Source of the DNA: DATBDN01 sp963715995
GTDB taxonomy: Bacteria; Actinomycetota; Thermoleophilia; Solirubrobacterales; Thermoleophilaceae
NCBI GenBank assembly: GCA_963715995.1
Contig: OY970283.1
Span: 1,178,001-1,242,000 of the forward strand
Length of the DNA: 64,000 nucleotides
Reading direction: 5' to 3'
The notes below the pieces were generated by a model, which was not told the origin of the DNA, made no database searches, and saw nothing but the letters and a program-made list of their open reading frames with translations. Numbering within the stretch: position 1 is the first letter of the stretch; each line of letters starts with the position of its first letter. The translations under genes and the position numbers were made by a program. Of the stretch, positions 1-8,987 are shown in pieces.

Positions 1-1
1 C

Positions 2-1222
2 CTGCACGAGGCTCGTGCGGCCGTCGTCGTGTCCGACGCCGCGGGACGGGCGGAACTGGCGGCGGGGGAGCCCGAGATCGCCCTTGTCGACGTCGACGCG
101 CTCGAGGCCGAGCCTTCGGGATCCTTGCCGCGGCGAGCGCCCGAGGACCCCGCGATCCTGCTCACCACCTCGGGGAGCTCTGGGGCTTCCAAGTGCGTCG
201 TCGTCTCCAACGCCGGACAGCTCTTCGCACTCCACGCGGTGGGCCGCGCCGTCGACATGGGTCCAGGCGACTGCGGCAGCTCGCTGTTCTCGATGGCGTT
301 CACCGGGGGTGTCACGATGGGACACATGCCCCTCGTGCGAGGGGCTGCGGTCTGGGCTGCCGATCTGCGCTCGCTCGGCCTCGGCGGAACGGTGCAGGGC
401 ATTGCGCAGCATCGAGTCAGCCATCTCATGCTCGTGCCGAGCGTGCTTCGCGCTCTCACCGGTGTCGCCGCACCGCAGGCGCTCGAGACCGTCCGCATGG
501 TCCTGGCGGGCGGTGAGGCGATGACGCCGGAGGATGTCCGGCGCGCGCGAAGGGTGTTCGCGCCGCGGTGTGTGTTCGTGCAAGTCATGGCCTCGACAGA
601 GGCGGGGCCGGTCGGCTTCACAAGGATCGAGCCTGAGGACCAGCCGGCAGACGCGGCCATGGGGCTGCGCCCGTTCGAGGGATTGGACGTGCGCGTGACG
701 GATCCCGACGGTGCGCCCGTCCCGGCCGGGGAGACCGGAGAGATCGTGGTGCGCGGACGCCACACGCCCAGCGGATTCATCGGAAAGGGCGACGACGAGC
801 GGTTCACCGACCATGGCGATGGAATGATCTCGATCAGGACCGGTGACCTGGGCCGATTCGACGCGCTCGGCGAGCTGCACGTTCTGGGGCGAAGCGACGA
901 TCGTGTGAAGATCCGGGGACAGAGCGTCGAGCTCGATTCCGTCGAGGCGGCGGTTCGGGAACTTTCGGAGGTCGCCGCTGCCGCCGTGTGTGCGGTCGAG
1001 ATTGGGAAAGCGACGGTGTTGGTCGCCTGCATCGTTGCCGCCGGCGGACACGTGGCTCCAGATGCCGACTCACTGAGGCGGAGGATCGGGCGGCAGCTCG
1101 CAGCCGCCGCGGTACCCACCGTCGTGATCACAGCTCCGGCACTGCCGACGCTGCCGAACGGAAAGACCGATCGCGCCGCCGTCGCCGCCTTTGCCCGGAC
1201 CGCCCTGTCTCCCGAGGCGTGA
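2..1222 (+). CDS. Adenylation (AMP-binding) enzyme, 5' end cut by window
   Basis: The open frame runs in from the window edge, so the N-terminus is missing; about 406 residues are visible. It belongs to the acyl/aminoacyl-AMP-forming superfamily that includes NRPS adenylation domains. Visible motifs are the P-loop-like LTTSGSSGASK near residue 55, STEAGP near 195, GETGEIVVRG near 240, the hinge region RTGDLGRFD to GRSDDRVKIRG near 280-300, and the C-terminal catalytic lysine motif LPNGKTDR near 385. No carrier domain follows, so it acts as a stand-alone adenylating enzyme. The likely partner is the carrier protein encoded at 7581-8984, which keeps only a degenerate remnant of an adenylation C-subdomain. 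Substrate cannot be read from the sequence. Its stop lies 1 bp from the end of the opposing glycosyltransferase gene. Confidence 0.85.
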   Translation: MHEARAAVVVSDAAGRAELAAGEPEIALVDVDALEAEPSGSLPRRAPEDPAILLTTSGSSGASKCVVVSNAGQLFALHAVGRAVDMGPGDCGSSLFSMAFTGGVTMGHMPLVRGAAVWAADLRSLGLGGTVQGIAQHRVSHLMLVPSVLRALTGVAAPQALETVRMVLAGGEAMTPEDVRRARRVFAPRCVFVQVMASTEAGPVGFTRIEPEDQPADAAMGLRPFEGLDVRVTDPDGAPVPAGETGEIVVRGRHTPSGFIGKGDDERFTDHGDGMISIRTGDLGRFDALGELHVLGRSDDRVKIRGQSVELDSVEAAVRELSEVAAAAVCAVEIGKATVLVACIVAAGGHVAPDADSLRRRIGRQLAAAAVPTVVITAPALPTLPNGKTDRAAVAAFARTALSPEA

Positions 1223-1223
1223 T

Positions 1224-2396
1224 TCAGGGCCGCGCGGCGGCGCCCAGCAACAACTCGGCCATGTCGCCGCCGGGATCGGCGGACACGAAGCGCCGGACCT
1301 GCTCGGCCCCCGCCCGCCCGAGTGCGGGCCAGTCCTCGCGGCGCGCCCAGGCGCGTTCCAGTGCCTCGTCCACGGCCGCGACGGTCGGGGCCCCGGCCAA
1401 GAACCCAGTGACGCCGTCCGTGACGAGCTCGGCAACACCGCCCACGTCCGTGGCGATCACCGGACGCCCGCACATCATGGCCTCGACCACGGTGAGGGGC
1501 AGCCCCTCCGCCCGTGATGGCAGCACGAGCGCGTGATGGTGGCGCCAGAGCGCCTCGACGTCGGAAGTCTGGCCCGCGAACGACACGTCGTTCAGCTCCA
1601 GCTCGGCGGCAAACCGCCTGAGCCCACCAGCATGACTGCCGACCCCGTGGAAGGAGACGTGCAGTGGCCGGGCACGCCAGTGGTCGAGCGCCAGGACACG
1701 CAGGAGGACGTCCTGTCCTTTCTCCGCGACGTAGAGACGGCCCACGCAGGCCAGATGAATCTCCCCGGAGTTGGTAGGCGGGCAAGGCAACGGCCCGGCC
1801 TGGCCCGCCATCACCGGATTGCGGACCACCCGCGCATTGCCGAGCCGCACCCCGAGCTGCTGCTCGGTGACCACCAGGTTGCTCTCCGACACGAACAGCG
1901 CCTGTCGAGCGCCCTGGAAAGCACCCACGCAGGCCGCTCGTTCGAAGTCTGCGGGCCATTGCAGATCACTTGCCTTGTGCGAGAGGAGCAGGTAGGGGAC
2001 CCGCAGCCGCTGGCACAGGCCGGCGAGGTAGAGCCCGTCGAAGGTCTGGCCCTGTGAGATCAGCGCGACCGCCGGTCGCGCGCGCAGCAGCACGCCGGCG
2101 CCGGCGAGCATCCGCCTGCGGGAGGAATCCACGTCGTGGCGCTCGGGAAGGACCGCCCCGGCCAGACGGGCAGCCCGTCTGGCCCACCACGTATCGAGGT
2201 CGTGCAGGCGAGCGCCAGCCGAGGCGAGCGCCTGAATGCGGGGATGGTGTGGGTCGATTCCGGTCTTGAGGATCGTGACCCGATGGCCGGCAGTCAGAAG
2301 CTTGTCCGCGGCCGCAGCCCACAGCTCCTCGCTCCCGCCCCACGCTTCCGGGCAGGTGCTGAAGACCGCGACCTCACGTGCCTCGACGCCGCGCAT
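1224..2396 (-). CDS. Glycosyltransferase family 4 (GT-B fold)
   Basis: A 390-residue glycosyltransferase, probably cytoplasmic and using an activated sugar to extend a surface glycan. The N-terminal Rossmann half carries STCPEAWGGSEELW with the glycine-rich loop typical of GT4 enzymes. The C-terminal half carries SRAEGLPLTVVEAMMCGRPV, the E-x7-E donor-site motif, followed by ATDVGGVAELV. The ATG at 2396 is chosen because it lies 8 bp after the stop of the upstream family 2 glycosyltransferase; a longer frame would run into that gene. It is the last gene of a three-gene minus-strand operon (sulfotransferase, GT2, GT4). Acceptor and donor are unknown. Confidence 0.88.
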   Translation of the reverse strand: MRGVEAREVAVFSTCPEAWGGSEELWAAAADKLLTAGHRVTILKTGIDPHHPRIQALASAGARLHDLDTWWARRAARLAGAVLPERHDVDSSRRRMLAGAGVLLRARPAVALISQGQTFDGLYLAGLCQRLRVPYLLLSHKASDLQWPADFERAACVGAFQGARQALFVSESNLVVTEQQLGVRLGNARVVRNPVMAGQAGPLPCPPTNSGEIHLACVGRLYVAEKGQDVLLRVLALDHWRARPLHVSFHGVGSHAGGLRRFAAELELNDVSFAGQTSDVEALWRHHHALVLPSRAEGLPLTVVEAMMCGRPVIATDVGGVAELVTDGVTGFLAGAPTVAAVDEALERAWARREDWPALGRAGAEQVRRFVSADPGGDMAELLLGAAARP

Positions 2397-2404
2397 GGGC
2401 CGAG

Positions 2405-3403
2405 TCACCGCACTAGGTCGGTGATGGCGCTGCTGGTGCCCAGCGACCAGTCGCGGTACGCGCCGGTGCGCCACTCCTGGGCGACGACGGGCCAACGGCG
2501 CACGCGCGAATGGGGCAGCTCCGTACGTCGCATCAGGTGCGTGGAGCATGCCTGGATGCTGGCGTCGGCGGCTGGAGTGAGCTGCCCTGCGGCCTCGAGG
2601 CGCGCAACGAGTACCGCCAGCTGGGCGACGCGCGAGGTATGCCGGAGGTCGCGTTCGGCGGGGCTGACCGCGAGGGCGGCCAGGCGCCAGAGCCGCGGAT
2701 GGGTCAGGCGACGGATTCGAAAGACCCTGATGCCCACCTGCTGCTCGCGATGGACGCGATAGTCCAACAGCGGCTCGTCGATCTTGGCGACGCGTGCAGT
2801 GGCGGCCATCACGAGCGAGATCCAGCGATCGTGGTGCATCGGCTCGTATGCGGAGAGCTCAGGCGGAAACGGCAGGATCACGTCGCGCGCCTCGGCAGGG
2901 AACGCGAGCATGCACCCGGCCACGACGGCCCGCCCGAGCAGCGCGCGGAAGGGATCGGCGTCGAACGTCCGCTGCACGCCGGCGCTGAAGCCGAGCGTCT
3001 GCCAGACGCTTCCGCTCATCAGACGGCCGTCGCCCGTCAGCAGCCTGGCATCGCTGAACGCCAACCCGACCGCCGGATCGGCCGCGAACGCCTGCTCGAG
3101 GGTGGCGAGCTTGTGCGGGCGCCAGACGTCGTCTTGGTCGGCGAGCGCGATGATGTCTCCGGTGCAGCGCGCGATGGCCTGCTCGAAGTTCGCCGTCGAC
3201 CCGAGTCTCGGCCCTGTCTCGATCCGCACTGGAAATGGCGCCCGTCGACGAAAGGCCTCGAGCAACTCGGGGGTCGCGTCGTGTGACCCATCGTCGCGGA
3301 CGACGACCTCGTCGGGTGGGCGGGTCTGGCCTTCGATCGATGCCAGCTGAGCCGAGAGATAGCGCGCCCCGTTGAACGTGCACAGAGCGACAGAGACCTT
3401 CAC
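2405..3403 (-). CDS. Glycosyltransferase family 2 (GT-A fold)
   Basis: A 332-residue family 2 glycosyltransferase. The N-terminus MKVSVALCTFNGARYL is the classic GT2 start. The nucleotide-binding VVVRDDGSHDATPELL lies at about residues 34-50, and ALADQDDVWRPHKLATLEQ (DxD-type metal-binding region) at about 90-110. The closest general type is rhamnosyl- or galactofuranosyl-like transferases of O-antigen clusters, but the sugar cannot be assigned. Its ATG overlaps the stop of the sulfotransferase-like gene by 4 bp (ATGA), so the two are translationally coupled. It is followed 8 bp later by the GT4 gene. Confidence 0.88.
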   Translation of the reverse strand: MKVSVALCTFNGARYLSAQLASIEGQTRPPDEVVVRDDGSHDATPELLEAFRRRAPFPVRIETGPRLGSTANFEQAIARCTGDIIALADQDDVWRPHKLATLEQAFAADPAVGLAFSDARLLTGDGRLMSGSVWQTLGFSAGVQRTFDADPFRALLGRAVVAGCMLAFPAEARDVILPFPPELSAYEPMHHDRWISLVMAATARVAKIDEPLLDYRVHREQQVGIRVFRIRRLTHPRLWRLAALAVSPAERDLRHTSRVAQLAVLVARLEAAGQLTPAADASIQACSTHLMRRTELPHSRVRRWPVVAQEWRTGAYRDWSLGTSSAITDLVR

Positions 3404-4335
3404 CGTGGTCCGGGTGTGGTCGTCGAGATCTCGGTTTCCGGCGGGGAATCGTTGAGATACTCGCCCGCATAGGCTTCGTACTCAGGAAGGCTTGCCAGCA
3501 GGGAGGCCCGGCCCCGCAGGCGCTCCACGGTGGCGGATGTGATGGCCTGGGACCGGTCGATGTGCAGTCTCGGAGCGACGCGGGCCAGGATCGCGATCGC
3601 GCGGTTGAGGTCAGGGCCGCCGATGCGCTCTTGGTAGGCCGCGAAGGCGCTCGCCTCCCATTTGCCCAGACGGGAGGCGAGCGTGCCCGCCAGGCGCGAA
3701 AAGACGCGGTACCAGAACAGCTGCGGCGGGGCGAGGCCGCGGTTGAGCCAGCGAGGGGGTGGTCCGGCCGCATCGAGACCGAGCCGGGCCTCGATGAGGC
3801 CCGTGAACCGCGGGCCGTCGTCGCGTAGAACCTCGTAGGGAAGCACCAGGACGTTCTCGGCGCCGAAGGCCGCGCGGTACATCGTGACGACCCCGTCGTA
3901 GTCAAAAATCGTCTCGAGCTCGCTGCCCATCCGGTCGATCATCTCGTCGGGGCGCAGCGCTCCGCCGGCCGCGACATGGCGCGCGTAGATCGAACCCAGG
4001 ATGTCGCGGAAGCCGCGCGTGACGATCAGGATCGTGGCGCCGCCGCACAGCATGCGCAGGGTCTCGCAGACGCGCGCCCGCCGCTCTCGGTGCGCCTCGA
4101 ACGACCCCATGTCGCGGACTGTGCGCGGCGGCGGCGCGGCGATCGACTCGGAGCTCGAGACGTGCCAGCGCAGCGAGTCGCTGGCCATGTCGGGCTGCTC
4201 GGCCAGGCGCCAGAGTGCGTCGTAGCCGCCCAGCTGATTTGCCTGATAGACGAGTTGCGGATGGCGCTCGAACCAGTCCTGAAGCGTGGACGAGCCCGCC
4301 CTTGGGTAGCCGATGTGGATCAGATGTCCTGCCAT
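3400..4335 (-). CDS. Sulfotransferase-like protein
   Basis: A 311-residue protein beginning MAGHLIHIGYPRAGSSTLQ. The GYPRAGSST segment at residues 8-16 matches the 5'-phosphosulfate-binding loop of PAPS-dependent sulfotransferases, and LIVTRGFRDILGSIYARHV near residue 105 matches the 3'-phosphate-binding strand and helix. Such enzymes transfer sulfate from PAPS to sugars or lipids. In this setting the acceptor is likely the glycan made by the adjacent glycosyltransferases. The start ATG at 4335 is chosen because the P-loop follows at once; the longer frame adds 32 residues of no recognisable character. It is the first gene of the minus-strand operon and is divergent from the ABC exporter. Confidence 0.75.
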   Translation of the reverse strand: MAGHLIHIGYPRAGSSTLQDWFERHPQLVYQANQLGGYDALWRLAEQPDMASDSLRWHVSSSESIAAPPPRTVRDMGSFEAHRERRARVCETLRMLCGGATILIVTRGFRDILGSIYARHVAAGGALRPDEMIDRMGSELETIFDYDGVVTMYRAAFGAENVLVLPYEVLRDDGPRFTGLIEARLGLDAAGPPPRWLNRGLAPPQLFWYRVFSRLAGTLASRLGKWEASAFAAYQERIGGPDLNRAIAILARVAPRLHIDRSQAITSATVERLRGRASLLASLPEYEAYAGEYLNDSPPETEISTTTPGPR

Positions 4336-4425
4336 GCGCAGACCAGCGTATGGAAGGGCCAGCGGCGGCGGCGCGACGCGGCGACCTGACACGGATTCCG
4401 TGGCCAGACGGGGCGGATGCCCTGG

Positions 4426-4442
4426 TAGCATCGCGCCGGTTG
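4426..4442 (+). promoter_or_regulatory. Leaderless-type promoter of the ABC permease
   Basis: A -10-like TAGCAT lies 8 nt before TTG 4440. An upstream in-frame ATG at 4350 would leave only 14 bp between divergent genes, so the TTG start is preferred. Confidence 0.5.
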
Positions 4443-5222
4443 CCTGGGCTCGCCTCGCGGATCGCGTCGGACGTGTCCCTAGTCACGCTGTGGGGACGTC
4501 GCGAGCTGCGGGTCCGCTACCGCTCGACTCGTCTGGGACTGATCTGGGCACTGGCGCAGCCCCTGGCACTCCTCGCCGTGTTCGGTTTCGTCTTCAGACG
4601 CTTCCTCCACGTCGGGTCGGGCGGCCTGCCCTACATCAGTTTCGCCTATGCGGGACTGGTGCCGTGGACGTTTGCGACGTCCGCCCTCGCGGCGTCGGTC
4701 ACCTCCCTCGTCAACGCCAAGGACATGGTGACGGGGGCTTACTTCCATCGCGAACTGGTCCCGCTCGGAGCGGTGGCGGCGTCGGGTCCCGACCTCGCGA
4801 TCGCCGTCGTCCTGCTGCTTGTCATCGTGGCGATCCAGGGGGTCGGGTTGAGCATCCACTTGATCGCTCTTCCTCTGGTGTTCGTCGTCCTGCTGCTTTG
4901 GACATCTGCCGCCGCCATCTTCCTGGCCACGGCAACGGCGTTCATCCGGGACATCCGGCTCATGTTGCCCCTGACCCTGCAGCTGCTCTTCGTGGCCTCG
5001 CCGATCATGTATCCGAAGAGCCTGCTTCCCGCGTCCTTCCACTGGTTGTCCGTTGTCAACCCGGTCGCGGTGCTCGTCCAGGGCATGCGGGACTGCGTGC
5101 TCCTCCATGTCTGGCCGGCGTGGGGCCTGCTTGCGGCCCAGGGCCTTGTGGCGCTCGGGTTCCTGGTGCTTGCAATCGTCTACACCCGGTCGGTCAAGAT
5201 GCGCATGGCGGACGTGCTGTGA
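4440..5222 (+). CDS. Polysaccharide ABC exporter, permease (Wzm/TagG-like)
   Basis: A 260-residue ABC-2 type membrane protein that would carry an undecaprenyl-linked or similar glycan across the cytoplasmic membrane with the ATPase that follows. The amphipathic N-terminus contains TLWGRRELRVRYRSTRLGLIWALAQP, typical of O-antigen and teichoic acid exporters. About six hydrophobic segments follow, and VASPIMYPKSLLP is the conserved loop before the last helices. Starting at TTG 4440 gives the family's usual length (about 260). The stop overlaps the GTG start of the ATPase gene (GTGA), so the two are coupled. Confidence 0.88.
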   Translation: MPGLASRIASDVSLVTLWGRRELRVRYRSTRLGLIWALAQPLALLAVFGFVFRRFLHVGSGGLPYISFAYAGLVPWTFATSALAASVTSLVNAKDMVTGAYFHRELVPLGAVAASGPDLAIAVVLLLVIVAIQGVGLSIHLIALPLVFVVLLLWTSAAAIFLATATAFIRDIRLMLPLTLQLLFVASPIMYPKSLLPASFHWLSVVNPVAVLVQGMRDCVLLHVWPAWGLLAAQGLVALGFLVLAIVYTRSVKMRMADVL

Positions 5223-6394
5223 GCGGGTCTCCCGCTGTCGTCCTCGACAAGGTCACCAAGATCTACGAGCGGCCGGGGCGCCGCGGCCTGGTTCGTGCAG
5301 CACTGGGGGTCGGTGGTCCCGCCCGCGACGGCGCACACGCGCTGCAGGACGTCACGCACACGGTCGCGCGCGGCGGCAGCCTCGGCATCGTGGGACACAA
5401 CGGGGCCGGCAAGTCGACGCTGGTCAAGATCCTGGCGGGCGTGACCGAGCCGACCAGCGGCCGGGCCGTGGTAAACGGCCGGGTGGCCTCACTTCTCGAC
5501 AGCGGCCTGGGGCTTCACGGAGACCTCACGGGCGAGGAGAACCTCGGCTTCGCCTCCGTCCTCCAGGGCGCGACACCGCGCGAGGCCCGTCGCGTGAGCG
5601 CCGCGGTCGTGGAGTTCGCTGGGCTCCGAGATTTCATGGACATGCCCGTCCGCCAGTACTCGAGCGGAATGCGTGCCCGGCTGAGCTTCGCTATCGCCTG
5701 CTCGGTGTCGGCCGACATCCTCGTGCTCGACGAAGGTCTCGCGGCGGGGGATGCCGACTTCCGCCGCCGGGCGATGGATCGCCTGCTCGAGCTTCGCGAT
5801 CGGGGCACGACCTTCGTCTTCGTGTCGCACTGGCTGAAGGGACTCGAGGATCTGGCCGAGGAGGTCATCTGCCTCGAGCAGGGACGCATCGTCGACCGCG
5901 GCGCGCCGTCAGATGTCCTTTCGCGGTACACGGGAGGCGAAGGGGGCGGCGACGTGGCCGCGGGCGACGGACGGGTCAGTGTGCGGGCAGCCTGGACCGA
6001 CCCGCCGGAGATCGATCCGCTGGCATCGCTGACCGTCCACGCAACGTTGCGCGTGACAGCGGCGGTCCCTGGAGCGCAGGTGCGACTGCGCATCGGCACC
6101 ACCAGCGGCCGGCGGGCGCTGGTCGAGATCGAGATCCCGGACGCGTCGCGGCTGGTCCGCGAGTCACCGGGGGAGTACGAGCTTGCCGGTCACCTCGAGT
6201 CGTTCCCGATGGGGCCGGGCGCGTACGTCGCGACGGTCTCCGTCGTCGACCCGGTCGCCGAGTCCGTCCTCAGCCGCGCCCGGACACCGTTCACGGTTGC
6301 GGGAGCCGCCACCCCGTCGACGCAGCTGGGGCTCGTTCCCGAATGGACGGTCCGGGCCGTACCGCACCGGGCCGACGAGCCGCGCGTCCGATGA
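5219..6394 (+). CDS. Polysaccharide ABC exporter, ATPase with Wzt-type C-terminal domain
   Basis: A 391-residue ATPase. The nucleotide-binding domain spans roughly residues 5-245, with Walker A GHNGAGKST, signature YSSGMRARLSF, Walker B ILVLDEGLAAGD and an H-loop in VFVSHWLKG. The remaining 140 residues form a beta-rich extension like the carbohydrate-binding domain of Wzt proteins, which in that family recognises a cap or modification on the finished polysaccharide. This would fit export of a sulfated or otherwise decorated glycan. It overlaps the permease upstream (GTGA) and the glycosyltransferase downstream (ATGA), forming a tight three-gene unit. Confidence 0.9.
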   Translation: MSGSPAVVLDKVTKIYERPGRRGLVRAALGVGGPARDGAHALQDVTHTVARGGSLGIVGHNGAGKSTLVKILAGVTEPTSGRAVVNGRVASLLDSGLGLHGDLTGEENLGFASVLQGATPREARRVSAAVVEFAGLRDFMDMPVRQYSSGMRARLSFAIACSVSADILVLDEGLAAGDADFRRRAMDRLLELRDRGTTFVFVSHWLKGLEDLAEEVICLEQGRIVDRGAPSDVLSRYTGGEGGGDVAAGDGRVSVRAAWTDPPEIDPLASLTVHATLRVTAAVPGAQVRLRIGTTSGRRALVEIEIPDASRLVRESPGEYELAGHLESFPMGPGAYVATVSVVDPVAESVLSRARTPFTVAGAATPSTQLGLVPEWTVRAVPHRADEPRVR

Positions 6395-7602
6395 CGCACG
6401 CCCTGCCGCGCACGCTCTTCGTCTCGCACGAGGCGACCCGGACGGGAGCCCCGAAATGCCTGCTGGGAATGCTGCGGTGGGCACGGGCGAACACGGCGTT
6501 GGACTTCGAGGTGATCCTGCGCCGCGGAGGCCCGCTGACCACGGACTTCGCGGCCGTCGCGCCGATGCACCTGCTCGACGGCCGACCCGCTTCCTCGTGG
6601 TCGGCGCGGATGGAGCGCGAGCTCGGGCGCGGCCCACTGAGGGACCCCTTGGCGCGGACCGTCAGCACGGTTCACCGCCGCCGCCTGCATGGGCTCCGCG
6701 ACTTCGAGCTCGCCTATCTCAACTCCGCGGTCGCGGCCTCGGTGATCGGCGCGCTTCCGGGCTCGGTCAAGATGCTCGTCAGCCACATCCACGAGCTCGA
6801 CACGCAGCTCGAGCACTCCCTGCACCGGGAAGCCGACCGGGTTGCGCTCTTCGACCGCACGGACCGATGGATCGCAGCGGGAGAGGAGGTGCGCTTGCTC
6901 CTGGAGGACCACGGCGTGGATTCCCGGCACATCGCGGTCCAGCCCGAGTTCATCGAGGTGCCCGCTGCGCCCGACCCCGCCGCGGTCGCGCAGGCGCGAC
7001 GATCGCTAGGGATCCCGCCAGATGCCCGCGTTGTGGGAACGATGGGCACGATCGAGCCGCGCAAGGGGCCCGACCTGTTCGTGGCGCTGGCCCAGCAGCT
7101 GCGCACGACTCACGGGGATGACGTCCATCTGCTCTGGGTCGGCGCACCTACCGGCAGCCCGTGGCAGTGGCCCATGGAAGAGGACATCCGCCGGGCCGGG
7201 TTGAGCGATGTGGTGCACCTCGCCGGGGCGCAGGCCGACCCGATGCCCTACCTCGCCGCGACGGATGTGTTCGTCCTGACCTCGCGCGAAGACCCTTTTC
7301 CGCTGGCGTGTCTGGAGGCCGCGGCCCTCGGGCGACCTGTCGTGTCGTTCGCCAGCGGCGGCATGAGCGAGTTCCTGGCTCACGGTGGCGGCACCGTCGT
7401 TCCCGCTCTCCATGTCGCTGCAATGGCAGCCGCGGTGTCTGAGTTGCTCGACGATGCGAGTGCTCGCGCGCGGGCCGGTGAGCTCGGGGCGGCTGAGGTC
7501 CGCCGCCATCACGACGTCCAGCGATGTGCCCCGCAGATCCTGGCGCAGCTGGAGACGTGGTGGCGCGAGCGACCCGGTGCTCAGACGCGCGCTGACGGCT
7601 GA
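6391..7602 (+). CDS. Glycosyltransferase family 4
   Basis: A 403-residue GT-B glycosyltransferase. The N-terminal half starts TLFVSHEATRTGAPKCLL, a donor/acceptor loop common in GT4 members. The C-terminal half carries GTIEPRKGPDLFVALAQQL and TSREDPFPLACLEAAALGRP with the E-x7-E motif, then SFASGGMSEFL. The ATG overlaps the stop of the exporter ATPase (ATGA), so this enzyme is made together with the exporter. Its 3' end overlaps the convergent carrier-thioesterase gene by 22 bp. The sugar specificity is not recognisable. Confidence 0.9.
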   Translation: MTHALPRTLFVSHEATRTGAPKCLLGMLRWARANTALDFEVILRRGGPLTTDFAAVAPMHLLDGRPASSWSARMERELGRGPLRDPLARTVSTVHRRRLHGLRDFELAYLNSAVAASVIGALPGSVKMLVSHIHELDTQLEHSLHREADRVALFDRTDRWIAAGEEVRLLLEDHGVDSRHIAVQPEFIEVPAAPDPAAVAQARRSLGIPPDARVVGTMGTIEPRKGPDLFVALAQQLRTTHGDDVHLLWVGAPTGSPWQWPMEEDIRRAGLSDVVHLAGAQADPMPYLAATDVFVLTSREDPFPLACLEAAALGRPVVSFASGGMSEFLAHGGGTVVPALHVAAMAAAVSELLDDASARARAGELGAAEVRRHHDVQRCAPQILAQLETWWRERPGAQTRADG

Positions 7603-8984
7603 CCGAGAGCCCGGTCGATGGCGAGCGCGACCAGGTCGACCGCGGGCTCGACCAGGAGCTCGTCGTGCTCGGCATCGATGTCGCACGTGTCCACGCCCGC
7701 ACGCGCAAGGTCCTCCCAGCCCTGAGACCGCGGGTCAGGTTCGTTGCGAGAGGCCCGCAGCAGCACGATGCGCCTGTCTCTGGCGGCTGGGGCGTAGCGA
7801 AGGCCCATTTGCGCGAGGACGCGCCAGACGAACTGGGCGCGGCGTGAAGCGCGAACAGACCCGCGGCGCCTGAGGTCCCAGGCTGCCAGCGCCGCATCCA
7901 AGGAATCGGCAAGCCCGAGCAGGACTGCGCCGTTCTCGACGGTGGCGCGCACCGGGGCCCGCCTCGACATCCGGGCGAAGGCGGCTGTGGCGGCCCACCG
8001 GCCCGACCCCGGTGGCGGGCCTGGAACGGCGTGACGGGGGAAGCTGGGCGGCCGCCGTCCTCGTATCACCTGCGCGTCCAGCATGATCAACGGCTCCACG
8101 GTCTCGCCATGTGCCTCCAGGACGTCGGCGATGGCCCACGCAAGCGTGCCCCCGAAGGAGAACCCGCCGAGCCGGTAGGGCCCGTTGGGCTGGATGGCCC
8201 GGATCTCCTGCGCGTGTCCGACGGCCAGATCTTCCAAGCGCCGCTCGCTCGGAGGGTGGCCATCCCACCACGGGGCCTCGAGCGCGTGGGTTGGATAGGC
8301 GAGCACGCCCGTCAGGGGCCGGTATTGCATGGCGGTGCCCCGGAGCGAGTACGCGAGGAACAGGGGGGCGACTCCGGTTCGCGAGAGTCGGCGGCGAGCA
8401 TGGTCCGACCTGATGTCGTCACCGTCACCGCGAACGACCGCGGCCAGCTGCTCGATGGTCGGAGCCGCCCCGAACATCGCCGGGGTGATGACGACGTCCA
8501 GGCGGCGCTCGATCTCGACGATGACCCGGCCCGCGAGCAGGGAGTGCCCCCCGAGCGCGAAGAAGTCGTCGGTCACGCCGAGCTGCCGGTGGCCCAGCGC
8601 GTCCACCCAGATCTCCCGCAGCGCGGATTCGACCCCGTCGCGGGGCTCGACCAGCCGATGCTCCTCGTGCTCGAGCCGGGTCGCCAGGAACGCCGCGACC
8701 CCAGCCCGGTCGATCGCGCCGTCCGGCAGCATCGGCAGCGCGGGCACCGGCACGATCCGGTCCGGCGCGGACGCGTCGCGACCAGCATCAGCGAGCTCCA
8801 TCTGGACTCTGCGTGTCGTCAGCGCCGACGCCCCGGCGACGGGCACGACACAGGCGGCGACCATGGCTTGGGTTCCCCGCCGCACCACCGCCACCGCGGC
8901 GGCCGAGACGGATGGGAGCGCGCACAGGGCGGCTTCCGTGTCGAGCTGCAGGCTCGAGAGCTCGACTTCGGGCTCAGCGCTCAT
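7581..8984 (-). CDS. Degenerate adenylation C-subdomain, carrier protein, thioesterase fusion
   Basis: A 467-residue NRPS-type termination protein. Residues 1-105 resemble an AMP-binding C-terminal subdomain, but the catalytic-lysine motif is changed to LPDGAIDR (lysine absent), so it cannot adenylate alone. Residues about 115-185 are a peptidyl carrier domain with phosphopantetheine serine S148 in GGHSLLAGR. Residues about 205-460 are an alpha/beta-hydrolase thioesterase with nucleophile S276 in GGFSFGGT and a late histidine in DAEHDELL. It would accept a residue activated in trans, most likely by the enzyme at 2-1222, and release or transfer it. A phosphopantetheinyl transferase gene lies 3 bp upstream. 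The remnant may be a docking surface; that is inference. Confidence 0.85.
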   Translation of the reverse strand: MSAEPEVELSSLQLDTEAALCALPSVSAAAVAVVRRGTQAMVAACVVPVAGASALTTRRVQMELADAGRDASAPDRIVPVPALPMLPDGAIDRAGVAAFLATRLEHEEHRLVEPRDGVESALREIWVDALGHRQLGVTDDFFALGGHSLLAGRVIVEIERRLDVVITPAMFGAAPTIEQLAAVVRGDGDDIRSDHARRRLSRTGVAPLFLAYSLRGTAMQYRPLTGVLAYPTHALEAPWWDGHPPSERRLEDLAVGHAQEIRAIQPNGPYRLGGFSFGGTLAWAIADVLEAHGETVEPLIMLDAQVIRGRRPPSFPRHAVPGPPPGSGRWAATAAFARMSRRAPVRATVENGAVLLGLADSLDAALAAWDLRRRGSVRASRRAQFVWRVLAQMGLRYAPAARDRRIVLLRASRNEPDPRSQGWEDLARAGVDTCDIDAEHDELLVEPAVDLVALAIDRALGQPSARV

Positions 8985-8987
8985 CGT